Source of the DNA: Oscillospiraceae bacterium
GTDB lineage: Bacteria; Bacillota; Clostridia; Oscillospirales; Oscillospiraceae
Length of the DNA: 64,000 nt
Direction of reading: 5' to 3'
Assembly: GCA_902798545.1 (NCBI GenBank)
Contig: CADBWQ010000006.1
Span: forward strand, 1-64,000
Under the pieces are notes generated by a model. The model was not told the origin of the DNA, searched no databases, and saw only the letters and a program-made list of their open reading frames with translations. This document shows positions 1-8,312 of this stretch, piece by piece. Every line of letters begins with the position of its first letter. Positions within the stretch are counted from its first letter, which is position 1. A program made the position numbers and the translations under genes.

Positions 1-96
1 GAGAATGCCTTCGCCATTATACATGTAAATCACATGATAAATGACAACCAAAACTACAGTTACCCATCTGATATTGTCTAAGTAGTATTTTCTCAT
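1..96 (-). CDS. Acyltransferase family 3 protein, N-terminal part (cut by window edge)
   Basis: Only the first 32 codons are inside the window. The ATG is at 96 on the minus strand, preceded by AAGGTGAG at good distance. The peptide starts MRKYYLDNIRWVTVVLVVIY, followed by a conserved-looking His in the first membrane helix. This is the typical opening of OafA/acyltransferase_3 integral membrane proteins, which move acyl groups onto cell-surface sugars or lipids. The family call rests on this N-terminal pattern alone; substrate and full length cannot be seen. Confidence 0.6.
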   Translation of the reverse strand, partial: MRKYYLDNIRWVTVVLVVIYHVIYMYNGEGIL

Positions 97-129
97 ATAG
101 TTCTCACCTTTGCAATTATTTTTTACATT

Positions 130-158
130 ATTATAATTGCAAGGCATACCCATGTCTA
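130..158 (-). promoter_or_regulatory. Likely promoter of the acyltransferase gene
   Basis: On the minus strand TAGACA (158-153) and TATAAT (135-130) are separated by 17 bases, about 35 bases upstream of the ATG at 96. A 9-bp perfect inverted repeat (TTGCAATTA, 110-118 and 134-142) covers the -10 box and the start region, so it could be an operator. The repeat and spacing are seen; its function is inference. Confidence 0.5.
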
Positions 159-342
159 CCAACCAAACCGAACATTTATATGTCTGAAATGTTAAAGCTG
201 GTTGCGAAATCTATAATTCCTTCAGCACCAAGCTCACCTCCCACAAACTCCCATAGCTTGTATCACTGACAAGCTTCACCTGATATCCGTATATGTATAA
301 TCATAGCCACAATCCTTCTTCTTGACCAGTTCCCGCGAACAT
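159..342. other. Intergenic stretch without a recognised gene
   Basis: Together with the promoter and terminator on either side this fills the gap 97-428. A short minus-strand frame at 279-211 (starting VKLVSDTSYG) and a neighbouring out-of-frame stretch look like the frayed end of a coding sequence, but they are too short to assign. Confidence 0.4.
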
Positions 343-398
343 AAAAAGGGGGGGCCCCATCACGTGGAGCGGAACTTGCTCTCGGTGACGGGAACCCC
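343..398 (-). terminator. Rho-independent terminator of the his-rlmD operon
   Basis: On the minus strand GGGG, then CCCGTCAC, pair with GTGATGGG and the following CCCC. An inner GAGC/GCTC hairpin sits between the two arms, and the structure runs into a T tract (347-343). It lies 30 bases after the stop codon of the methyltransferase gene. Confidence 0.75.
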
Positions 399-428
399 AA
401 TATTTCAGGCTTTTTCAGGCCCTTCTCT

Positions 429-1793
429 TCAAGAATGTGTTAGTAGACAGACGGTCTCGACGTGGCACGTTCTCGGGAACATATCATAAGCTTCCGCGTC
501 TCCCAGACTATAGCCCACTTCTGTAAAGAGTGCAACATCTCTCGCAAGTGTGGCAGGGTTGCAGCTGATGTAGACTACGCGATCCGGCTTCATGCCGGCA
601 ATATCCCGGATCACAGATTCTGCAAGACCTTTCCGCGGCGGATCCACAACGACAGCATCCGGCTTCAATCCTTGCTCACGCAGCTGAGTGGCTATTTCCG
701 CAGCATCCGCACAGATAAAGTCTGTATTTTCAATCCGGTTTCTCTCTGCATTGCGCTTTGCATTTTCAATCGCTTCCGGGACAATCTCCGCCCCGATCAC
801 CCGCCGGAATTTGGAAGCCAGACAGAGCGAAACCGTACCGGCTCCGCAGTACAGGTCCAGTACCAGATCACACTTTGGTGTCGGGCTCTCCGGCTGTTTC
901 GCCGCAGCGTATTCCAAAGCCTTCCAGTACAGCGCCTCCGCCTGCGGCGGATTGATCTGAAGAAAGGCCTGCGGCGCGATCTCAAATTCATTGCCGCATA
1001 ATTGTTCTGTGACACAGGGATCTCCCCACAGGGTATGGAAATCTCCGGCTAGAACGGTGTTTCCTTTGGTCTTGTTTACGTTCAGGATGATTCCGGTGAG
1101 GTACGGACAGTTTTTCTGCAGATATTCAATCAGGAGCGGTGTCAGCGTACCAAAACCTCTTGCTGTCACTATGCACAGGATACGGCCGCCTTTTCCAGAC
1201 TCTCTCCAGAAGATATGCCGGACGGTCCCCTTTCCGGTCCGCTCGTCGTACGGCAGAACCCCCTGCATGTTCATAAAATCGGTCACCGCTCGTGCTGCGG
1301 CCAGACATTCTCTGCTCTGGAGCAGGCAGTCGGAGAGCGGGACGATCTCATGGCTGCGCGGCCGGTAGAAACCGAATACCGCTTTTCCCTCCCGTTCTCC
1401 AACGGCAAAGATGGCCTTGTTGCGATACCGCTCAGAAATCGGACTCTGATGAATTACTGTTGTCGCATTCTCCTGTTTTCCGATCCTCCGCAGGCAGTCG
1501 TCCACATGCGCTTTTTTGAGTCCGAGCTCTCCCTCATAGCTGACAAAGCGGAGGGCACATCCCCCACAAGGGTTCGGGCAATCCTGCTCCAGGCGGTCCG
1601 GAGATGCCTCGAGCAGCGTCACCCCTTTTGCCCAGACCACCGTCTGTGTCACCTTGAGAATCAGGATCTCCCAGCGCTCTCCGGGAAGCGCAGCCGCGAC
1701 AAACACAGCTCGTCCTTCCAGGCGGCAGATTCCATATCCCTCTGGCGTGCTGCTTTCAATCCGGACTTCAGCCTTCTGATTTTTAGTTAACAT
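429..1793 (-). CDS. rlmD: 23S rRNA (uracil-5-)-methyltransferase, RlmD/RlmCD type
   Basis: A 454-residue SAM-dependent enzyme of the TrmA/RumA family that forms 5-methyluridine in 23S rRNA. An N-terminal TRAM-like segment (residues about 5-60) is followed by iron-sulfur cysteines in CPNPCGGC. The methyltransferase domain shows DLYCGAGT (SAM binding), DPPRKG and the catalytic cysteine in SCNP near the C-terminus. The length is normal. The gene overlaps the upstream PHP phosphatase by 7 bp and has no clear ribosome site, so it is probably translationally coupled. It is the last gene of the his operon. The family is certain; whether one or two uridines are modified cannot be told. Confidence 0.92.
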   Translation of the reverse strand: MLTKNQKAEVRIESSTPEGYGICRLEGRAVFVAAALPGERWEILILKVTQTVVWAKGVTLLEASPDRLEQDCPNPCGGCALRFVSYEGELGLKKAHVDDCLRRIGKQENATTVIHQSPISERYRNKAIFAVGEREGKAVFGFYRPRSHEIVPLSDCLLQSRECLAAARAVTDFMNMQGVLPYDERTGKGTVRHIFWRESGKGGRILCIVTARGFGTLTPLLIEYLQKNCPYLTGIILNVNKTKGNTVLAGDFHTLWGDPCVTEQLCGNEFEIAPQAFLQINPPQAEALYWKALEYAAAKQPESPTPKCDLVLDLYCGAGTVSLCLASKFRRVIGAEIVPEAIENAKRNAERNRIENTDFICADAAEIATQLREQGLKPDAVVVDPPRKGLAESVIRDIAGMKPDRVVYISCNPATLARDVALFTEVGYSLGDAEAYDMFPRTCHVETVCLLTHS

Positions 1794-2548
1794 AATGTTT
1801 CTCTATGCGGGATATCTGACAGTTGGTCAAAGGCAAAAAGCAGCTTTCGCTTATCGTGGCAGTCGGAGGAGAAGATCAGTTCTTTCCCGGCAGTGAGCCA
1901 GCGGTCTCTGATCCGTTTCTCGGGATAGGGTTCGCTTCGATATCCGCGCGCCATTGCTCCGGTATTCACTTCGAGCAGCACCGGTGCCTCGATGAGGCGC
2001 TCCAGGGCAGCATCAGCGGCGGCGGCATAGCGGGGATCATTCATATCAAACAGCTTGCCGCCCTCGTTATACTTTGTGATCAGGTCAAAATGAGCAATCA
2101 CATTGCAGTGAGTCCGTTCATAGAGGGCCCCAACCAGTTCATAATAATCCTCAACACAGGCATAGAAGTCTCCGCCGTAGACCTCATTAACCGTCCGGAC
2201 GAAGGAATCACTGCATTCATCCACCGGATACAGCACCCCCTCCTTTCTGACCCAGTGGACAGCGCCGATGGTATAGTCAAAGAGACTGGTGTCCACTTCA
2301 GAGAAAACATCATACTCAATGCCCAGGCGGATCCGGATGCGGTCGGCGTACTGCGTCTGCAGACGGCGGATCTCAGCGCAGTAATCCCGTGTTCCCTGCT
2401 CGGTCATGCTACCTTCATGCTCTTTCAGATGAGAATGTCCGGAGAAACCGATCTCCGGACAGCCGAGACGGATCGCCTCGAGGACCATTTCCTCGGGGCG
2501 GTCAATTCCGTCACAATATGTTGTATGGGTATGATAATTACAGGTCAT
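1787..2548 (-). CDS. hisK: PHP-type histidinol-phosphatase
   Basis: A 253-residue PHP-domain phosphatase that removes phosphate from histidinol phosphate, the step before HisD. Metal ligands are visible in NYHTHTTYCDG near the N-terminus, in SGHSHLKEH, in the central IAHFDLI and in the C-terminal SSDCHD. HisB in this operon is monofunctional (IGP dehydratase only), so this gene supplies the phosphatase. Its start touches the hisIE stop, as in a tightly packed operon. Confidence 0.9.
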   Translation of the reverse strand: MTCNYHTHTTYCDGIDRPEEMVLEAIRLGCPEIGFSGHSHLKEHEGSMTEQGTRDYCAEIRRLQTQYADRIRIRLGIEYDVFSEVDTSLFDYTIGAVHWVRKEGVLYPVDECSDSFVRTVNEVYGGDFYACVEDYYELVGALYERTHCNVIAHFDLITKYNEGGKLFDMNDPRYAAAADAALERLIEAPVLLEVNTGAMARGYRSEPYPEKRIRDRWLTAGKELIFSSDCHDKRKLLFAFDQLSDIPHRETLC

Positions 2549-3189
2549 TACACCATCTTCTCCTGTTTCACTTTGTGATCAATCACATGGCGCGATGCCA
2601 GCTCCCGACGTATTTCTTCGGGCTCAATGCCGAGCTCCACCATCATCACCATCACATGGTATGCAAGATCTGCAACTTCGTAAACCGTCTCAGCACGCTC
2701 GCCGCCCTTTGCCGCGATAATCACCTCGGTGCACTCTTCGCCGACTTTTTTCAGGATTTTATCCGTCCCTTTCTGGAAGAGATAACTGGTGTAGGATCCC
2801 TCCGGAAGCGTCTCCTTGCGGCTTTTGAGCAGTACATAAAGAGTATCCAGAGTAAAGTCCTCTTCTTCCACCATCAAGGGGTACTCAAAGCAGGAGTCCG
2901 TGCCGAGATGGCATGCCGGGCCGTCCTTCCGGACCTTCACAACCAGAGCGTCCCTGTCACAGTCGGCAGTGATCGACACAATATGCTGGTAGTTTCCGCT
3001 GGTTTCCCCTTTGAGCCAGAGTTCCTGTCTCGATCTGCTCCAGAAGCAGGTCAGGCCCTTCTCCAGAGAAATACGGAGGCTCTCGCGGTTCATATACGCC
3101 AGGGTCAGCACCCGGCCGGTTTCAAAATCCTGTACAACAGCAGGGATCAATCCCTTTTCGTCAAATTTCAGTTCATCGACACTGATCAT
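2548..3189 (-). CDS. hisIE: Bifunctional phosphoribosyl-AMP cyclohydrolase / phosphoribosyl-ATP pyrophosphatase
   Basis: A 213-residue fusion catalysing the second and third steps of histidine synthesis. The N-terminal HisI domain has [15 protein letters not shown] and the zinc cysteines in DCDRDALV and HLGTDSCF. The C-terminal HisE domain (from about residue 115) has [12 protein letters not shown] and a helical EVADLAYH. The ATG overlaps the hisF stop by one base and has AGGAG in front of it. Confidence 0.96.
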   Translation of the reverse strand: MISVDELKFDEKGLIPAVVQDFETGRVLTLAYMNRESLRISLEKGLTCFWSRSRQELWLKGETSGNYQHIVSITADCDRDALVVKVRKDGPACHLGTDSCFEYPLMVEEEDFTLDTLYVLLKSRKETLPEGSYTSYLFQKGTDKILKKVGEECTEVIIAAKGGERAETVYEVADLAYHVMVMMVELGIEPEEIRRELASRHVIDHKVKQEKMV

Positions 3190-3950
3190 CAGATTCTCCT
3201 TATGTTGATTCCGTTTTCCGTCAGTTTTTGCTTCAAGTCACGGATGCTGACCTCGCCGAAATGGAAGATCGACGCTGCAAGCCCCGCATCGACACCGGGA
3301 GCCTGCCGAAACAGGGTGACAAAATCCTGTATGCAGCCGGCACCGCCGGAGGCAATGACCGGGACATCGACAATCTCGGTCACGGCATTCAGCATCTCGA
3401 GGTCGAAGCCCCGTTTCACACCGTCGGTGTCAATAGAGTTCAGGACGACCTCGCCGGCGCCAAGCTCCACACTGTGGCGAATCCACTCCAGTGCATCCAT
3501 CCCTGTGTCGATTCTGCCTCCTTGAGAGAAGACGTGAAACTGTCCATCTACCCTTTTGACATCGGCGGAGAGCACCACGCACTGGCTGCCGTACTTTACT
3601 GCAGCATCCGGAATCAGATCCGGATTTCGGATGGCACCCGAGTTCACACTCACCTTATCAGCGCCGCATTTCAGCACACGATCAAAGTCCTCCACCGTAT
3701 TGATGCCGCCGCCTACCGTGAGCGGAATGAATATCTGTTCCGCAACAGCGCGCAGAACATCCGTGAAGAGCTTCCGTCCCTCAAAGCTGGCAGTGATATC
3801 GTAAAACACCAGCTCATCGGCGCCTTCATCGGAATAATGTCTGGCGAGCTGAACAGGATCCGAAACATCCTGCACGCCTTCAAAGTTCACACCCTTGACC
3901 ACACGCCCGTTTCGGACATCCAGACAGGGTATAATACGTTTTGTGATCAT
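3189..3950 (-). CDS. hisF: Imidazole glycerol phosphate synthase, cyclase subunit
   Basis: A 253-residue TIM barrel that makes imidazole glycerol phosphate and AICAR from PRFAR, using ammonia delivered by His[21 protein letters not shown] at the N-terminus, with the catalytic Asp, is diagnostic. The second catalytic Asp is in [11 protein letters not shown], and the phosphate loops GGGIN and ASGGAG are present. It overlaps hisA by 4 bp. Confidence 0.97.
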   Translation of the reverse strand: MITKRIIPCLDVRNGRVVKGVNFEGVQDVSDPVQLARHYSDEGADELVFYDITASFEGRKLFTDVLRAVAEQIFIPLTVGGGINTVEDFDRVLKCGADKVSVNSGAIRNPDLIPDAAVKYGSQCVVLSADVKRVDGQFHVFSQGGRIDTGMDALEWIRHSVELGAGEVVLNSIDTDGVKRGFDLEMLNAVTEIVDVPVIASGGAGCIQDFVTLFRQAPGVDAGLAASIFHFGEVSIRDLKQKLTENGINIRRI

Positions 3951-4672
3951 GCCGGCTCCCCTTTCGCCGCCTCCAGTGCCTCGGTCAGAGAGACCGCACC
4001 ACTGTAATAGGCCCGTCCGAGAATGGCCCCCGCCATACCGAGATTTTTAAGTTCGCGGATATCCTCCAATGAGGACACCCCGCCGGAGGCAATCAGATCC
4101 ACGGGAAAACGTCCAAGCAGAGAGGCATAAAGTTCATGGTTGCTGCCCGTCAGAACGCCGTCGCGTGAAATATCGGTGCAGATAACGGTTCTCACCCCGA
4201 GTTCTGTGAGATGGCGGAAGAAATTCTCCGCGGTCCAGGCGCTCTTCTGCTCCCATCCGCGCACCGCCACAAAGCCATCTTTCAGATCGACACCGACGGC
4301 GATCCTCTCCCCAAATTGATCCAGAGCCTCACGGAGAAGCTCTTCGTTCTCCACTGCCGCAGTTCCGAGAATCGCGCGGGAAATCCCGCTGTCCAGATAG
4401 CGCCGGAGCGTCTCCAGGCTGCGGATGCCGCCACCCAGCTCAATGAAGAGTCCGGAAGCGGCAGCAATCTTCTCAATCAGCTTCAGATTCGCAGTACTGC
4501 CATTACGGGCCCCTTCGAGATCAACCATGTGCAGATGTGTCGCTCCGGCATCGCGCATACGCAGAGCAAGCGACTCCGGATCGCGGTCATAAACCGTCAT
4601 GTCGTCATAGCGGCCCTGGCGCAGGCGAACCGCCTGCCCGGCAAACAAATCTATCGCAGGATACAGAATCAT
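3947..4672 (-). CDS. hisA: ProFAR isomerase
   Basis: A 241-residue half-barrel-duplicated TIM barrel that isomerises ProFAR to PRFAR. PAIDLFAGQAVRLRQG at the start carries the catalytic Asp. GGGIRS and ASGGVSSLEDI are the two phosphate-binding loops, and CTDISRDGVLTG holds the second acid. It overlaps hisH and hisF by 4 bp each. Confidence 0.96.
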   Translation of the reverse strand: MILYPAIDLFAGQAVRLRQGRYDDMTVYDRDPESLALRMRDAGATHLHMVDLEGARNGSTANLKLIEKIAAASGLFIELGGGIRSLETLRRYLDSGISRAILGTAAVENEELLREALDQFGERIAVGVDLKDGFVAVRGWEQKSAWTAENFFRHLTELGVRTVICTDISRDGVLTGSNHELYASLLGRFPVDLIASGGVSSLEDIRELKNLGMAGAILGRAYYSGAVSLTEALEAAKGEPA

Positions 4673-5283
4673 GATCTCATCTCCGCAAACGCCTTCAGAA
4701 TGGAAAGACCCACAGGGCCGCTCTTCTCCGGATGGAACTGGCAGCCCATCACGTTGTCCCTTGCGACCAGCGCGGTCAGTTCTTTCCCGTATTCGGTCGC
4801 GGCGACCAGACTGTCCTCACAGCCGGTGGCATAGAAGGAGTGCACAAAGTACACGCAGTCCCCTTCCTTTACATTCTTCAGCAGCGGATGTGCGCGCTTT
4901 GGGATCAGCGCATTCCATCCCATCTGTGGAATCTTCAGCCCGTCGGGAATGTTCCCCTGCATGGGGACAACACTTCCACGCAGGAGGCCAAGTCCGTCGT
5001 GTTCACCGAATTCATATCCCTTCTCGAAAAGCAGCTGCATACCGAGGCAGATCCCCATCAGTGGCTTGCCGCTGACGGCCTGTTCCAGGACGATCTCTTC
5101 GAGGCCGGAGGAGCGCAGCTTGTCGATGGCATCGCCAAAAGCCCCGACCCCGGGCAGGATCACCCGATCTGCATTCCGGATTGCTTTCGGATCCGCCGTA
5201 ACAACAGCATCCAGGCCGAGGCTGTGGAGGGAAGATTGCAGAGAAAACAGATTCCCCACGCCGTAATCTACAATTGCAATCAT
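4669..5283 (-). CDS. hisH: Imidazole glycerol phosphate synthase, glutaminase subunit
   Basis: A 204-residue class I glutamine amidotransferase that feeds ammonia to HisF. VDYGVGNLFSL opens the protein. The nucleophile elbow GICLGMQLLF contains the catalytic Cys, and GCQFHPEKSG contains the catalytic His and Glu. Four-base overlaps with hisB and hisA indicate coupled translation. Confidence 0.97.
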   Translation of the reverse strand: MIAIVDYGVGNLFSLQSSLHSLGLDAVVTADPKAIRNADRVILPGVGAFGDAIDKLRSSGLEEIVLEQAVSGKPLMGICLGMQLLFEKGYEFGEHDGLGLLRGSVVPMQGNIPDGLKIPQMGWNALIPKRAHPLLKNVKEGDCVYFVHSFYATGCEDSLVAATEYGKELTALVARDNVMGCQFHPEKSGPVGLSILKAFAEMRS

Positions 5284-5870
5284 CCCAGCACTCCCTTGGT
5301 GCTCGGAACACGACCCGCATTTTTCTCATCCATCGATACCGCCATGCTGAGCGCGCGGGCAAAGGCTTTGAAGCAGCCTTCGATGATATGGTGTGAATTT
5401 TTCCCCGCGAGCTGACGCAGATGCAGGGTAATTCCGGCTTCACGTGTAAAGGCAGTGAAGAATTCCTCGCATAATTCTGTATCGAAACTGCCGACTTTCT
5501 CAGTCGGAATCGCAAGTTCCGGATAGAAGCCCGAACGTCCGGAGATGTCCAGCGCACAGAGGATCAAGGCTTCATCCATCGGAAGCAGCATATTCCCGTA
5601 ACGGCGGATTCCTTTGAGATCCCCCAGGGCTTCGCGTACCGCTCTTCCAAGGCAGATTCCGATGTCCTCGGTGGTGTGATGATCATCCACATCCGTATCG
5701 CCGCTGCAGTTGAGTTTCAGGTCAAAGCCCCCATGCCGGGCGAAAAGCGTCAGCATGTGATTCAGGAAACCGCAGCCGGAGTCAATGCTGCCCTCGCCGC
5801 TGCCGTCAAGGTTCAGGCTGAGGGTAATCTGTGTTTCAGCTGTATTCCGTTCCAGGGATGCTGTTCTCAT
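5280..5870 (-). CDS. hisB: Imidazoleglycerol-phosphate dehydratase
   Basis: A 196-residue monofunctional IGP dehydratase. The paired metal motifs are present: HMLTLFARHGG, DVDDHHTTEDIGI, and in the C-terminal half HHIIEGCFKAFARAL. There is no N-terminal HAD phosphatase domain as in enterobacterial HisB, in keeping with the separate PHP phosphatase in this operon. Confidence 0.97.
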   Translation of the reverse strand: MRTASLERNTAETQITLSLNLDGSGEGSIDSGCGFLNHMLTLFARHGGFDLKLNCSGDTDVDDHHTTEDIGICLGRAVREALGDLKGIRRYGNMLLPMDEALILCALDISGRSGFYPELAIPTEKVGSFDTELCEEFFTAFTREAGITLHLRQLAGKNSHHIIEGCFKAFARALSMAVSMDEKNAGRVPSTKGVLG

Positions 5871-6934
5871 TCTGCCACCTCCTGCAGGATTTCTGTCGTC
5901 TTCAGAATAAATGCCTCCATCTGATCCCGGGTTCCCACCGTTACGCGGACATAGTCTGAAATCCGCGGCCTGTCGAAGTGCCGAACCAGGATTCCCCTTT
6001 CTTTCAGACTGCGATAGAGCGCATCGCCATTGATCCGGTCGGACCGTGCAAAGAGGAAGTTCGACATGGAGTCTGTCACTTCAAAGCCGAGCTTTCTGAG
6101 CGCCCCCATGGTCCAGGCGCGGTTTTCCTGAATGACCGCCGCGTTCCCGGCATAATAATCGTCCTCCTGCAGCGCGGCGACGCCGGCGGCTGAGGTCATG
6201 CGGTTGACATTGTAGGGATTCGTCGAATATTTCAGTGTGTTCAGGTCCCGGATAAGCTCCGGCCGGCCGATCGCAAAGCCGAGCCTGGCGCCCGCCATGG
6301 AGCGGGATTTTGAGAAGGTCTGGATGACGAGGAGGTTGTCGTACCGATCCACCAGCGGAAGTACACTCTCCGCTCCGAAGTCCACATAGGCCTCATCAAT
6401 CACGTGGATGCGGTCCTGACGTATCTTCAGCATTTCTTCAATCACCGCACGGGACAGAGCCAGGCCGGTCGGTGCATTGGGATTGGCAATGAAGACAGTA
6501 CCGTTCAGAGAGGTATAATCTTCCGGATCGAGGCTCAGATCTTCACGCAGGGGAACTTCAATATACGGAAGATGGTTGATCTCTGCAAAGACAGGATAAA
6601 ACCCATAAGTGATATCTGCAAAGAGGGCCGGATGCGTCTCATCGCAGTAGGCCATGAAAGCGAAATTCAGCAGTTCGTCCGAGCCGTTGCCAACCAGAAC
6701 CTGTTCCCTTTTCACATGATAGCGTGCTGCAAGCGCATCCGTCACCGTAGTGCTTTCCGGGTCGGAATAGAGCTGGAGCCGTTTCGCCTCCTGTGCAACT
6801 GCCGACACAACTGCGGGAGACGGAGGAAACGGCGATTCATTGGTATTCAGCTTGATATAGGTTCTCTCCTGCGGCTGTTCCCCGGGGGTATATGGAGTCA
6901 GCGCCGCAAAACGATCAGAAAAAAACTTACTCAT
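5867..6934 (-). CDS. hisC: Histidinol-phosphate aminotransferase
   Basis: A 355-residue fold-type I PLP enzyme converting imidazole acetol phosphate to histidinol phosphate. The start at 6934 (MSKFFSDRF) overlaps the hisD stop by 8 bp; a longer frame upstream is hisD in another register. KLNTNESPFPPSP, VGNGSDELL, ANPNAPTG, VIDEAYVDF and the PLP lysine in TFSKSRSMAGARLGF are all visible. Confidence 0.95.
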   Translation of the reverse strand: MSKFFSDRFAALTPYTPGEQPQERTYIKLNTNESPFPPSPAVVSAVAQEAKRLQLYSDPESTTVTDALAARYHVKREQVLVGNGSDELLNFAFMAYCDETHPALFADITYGFYPVFAEINHLPYIEVPLREDLSLDPEDYTSLNGTVFIANPNAPTGLALSRAVIEEMLKIRQDRIHVIDEAYVDFGAESVLPLVDRYDNLLVIQTFSKSRSMAGARLGFAIGRPELIRDLNTLKYSTNPYNVNRMTSAAGVAALQEDDYYAGNAAVIQENRAWTMGALRKLGFEVTDSMSNFLFARSDRINGDALYRSLKERGILVRHFDRPRISDYVRVTVGTRDQMEAFILKTTEILQEVAE

Positions 6935-8231
6935 CGGCACAATCCTCGAATCTCGACAGAATACTGCGCGCATGTCCCTGAAGTCCTTCTTCCCCGGCAA
7001 ACCGCACGATGGAGGGTGCAATCTTCGCGAGGGCTTCTTTTGTGTAGCAGGTAAACTGCGATGCGGTGACGAAGTCGTCCACCGACAGAGGCGAAGAGAA
7101 CTTTGCCGAGCCGCCGGTCGGAAGTGTATGGTTCGGTCCGGCCATATAATCCCCCAGCGGTTCCGGACTGAAGCGGCCGAGGAAAATGGAGCCCGCATTC
7201 CGCACCTTTCCGAGATACTGCATCGGTTCTTCCACACAGATCTCCAGGTGCTCCGGTGCGATCAGATTGGCAATCTTCAGCGCCATGTCCATGCTTCCGT
7301 CGGTCAGAATGATCATCCCGTTATTCCGAAGGGAGGCCCCGGCAATCTCTTTCCTCGGCAGAACGGCAAGCTGTTTCTCCAGCTGCTGTGCCACCCTGGC
7401 TGCGAGGTCCGTGCTGCCGGTGATCAGCATTGCAGAGGCGTCCGGGTCGTGTTCGGCCTGGGCCAGCATGTCCGCGGCAAGGATCCTCGGGTCGCTATCT
7501 TCGTCCGCGATAATCAGGACTTCACTTGGTCCGGCGACGGTGTCGGTTGAGACCAGGCCGTGAACCTGCTTTTTCGCCTCGGCAACATAGGCATTCCCCG
7601 GTCCGATGATCTTATATACCTTTGGGACCGTTTCGGTCCCATAGGCAAGAGCCGCAATGGCCTGGGCACCACCGATCTTGAAAATTCTGTTGATTCCTGC
7701 CACCCTCGCCGCCGCGAGGATATAGGGGTTGACTCTTCCGTCAGCGCCGGGAGGGGTTACCATCACGATCTCCTCGCACCCGGCGATCTGGGCCGGAACG
7801 ATGTCCATCAGAACCGTAGAGGGATAGGCCGCAGTGCCGTTCGGGACATACATGCCGACTTTCTCGATCGGGCGGAAAATCTTGCCGAGAACAACACCGT
7901 TGTCCTCCGTAATTACATAGTTCCGGCGGCGCTGCTGTTCGTGATAACGGCGGATATTCCGGGCTGCCTGATCCAGGATCTCCAGAAACTCCCTGTCAAC
8001 CGTCGCAAGGCCTTCCTCCCACTCCTGCTCAGAGACGGACAGTGCCTCAAGCTTCACATGGTCAAAGCGTTCGGTAAAGCGCAGCAGCGCTGCGTCGCCT
8101 TCTGTTCTGACGGCCTCGAGAATATCCTTCACCGAAGCGGAGACATCCGCATGGCTCCCCCGTGGTTTGGTCAGTTCTCTCCGATCCATGTCGGCATATC
8201 TCAGGATCCGTATCACACTGTCTTTGCTCAC
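6927..8231 (-). CDS. hisD: Histidinol dehydrogenase
   Basis: A 434-residue zinc enzyme performing the last two oxidations from histidinol to histidine. Visible motifs include YVPNGTAAYPSTVLM, the glycine-rich IGPGNAYVAEAK, TVAGPSEVLIIAD, QAEHDPDASA and GPNHTLPTGGSAKF. Translation starts at GTG (8231) with AGAGGG upstream. It is the first gene of the operon. No hisG or hisZ precedes it, so the committed ATP phosphoribosyltransferase step must be encoded elsewhere. Confidence 0.96.
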   Translation of the reverse strand: MSKDSVIRILRYADMDRRELTKPRGSHADVSASVKDILEAVRTEGDAALLRFTERFDHVKLEALSVSEQEWEEGLATVDREFLEILDQAARNIRRYHEQQRRRNYVITEDNGVVLGKIFRPIEKVGMYVPNGTAAYPSTVLMDIVPAQIAGCEEIVMVTPPGADGRVNPYILAAARVAGINRIFKIGGAQAIAALAYGTETVPKVYKIIGPGNAYVAEAKKQVHGLVSTDTVAGPSEVLIIADEDSDPRILAADMLAQAEHDPDASAMLITGSTDLAARVAQQLEKQLAVLPRKEIAGASLRNNGMIILTDGSMDMALKIANLIAPEHLEICVEEPMQYLGKVRNAGSIFLGRFSPEPLGDYMAGPNHTLPTGGSAKFSSPLSVDDFVTASQFTCYTKEALAKIAPSIVRFAGEEGLQGHARSILSRFEDCADE

Positions 8232-8284
8232 TTGTCACGCCCTCTTGCTTTATTACTTTATCGCGCTAAATTACTGATATGGGG

Positions 8285-8312
8285 ATTATACCATTCCAGC
8301 GAAACTTGTCAA
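8285..8312 (-). promoter_or_regulatory. Consensus promoter of the his operon
   Basis: Minus strand TTGACA (8312-8307), a 16-base spacer and TATAAT (8290-8285). The -35 box overlaps the stop codon of the DUF1015 gene. Transcription would begin near 8278, leaving a leader of about 45 bases to the GTG of hisD. That is too short for a T-box or a leader-peptide attenuator. Confidence 0.8.

Noticed and set aside
211-279. Possible degenerate coding tail near the left edge
   Set aside because: Twenty-two codons plus an out-of-frame neighbour are too little to assign to a family.
8232-8284. T-box or his leader peptide before hisD
   Set aside because: Only about 45 nt of transcript, no specifier loop, no GGTGG T-box sequence and no run of His codons.
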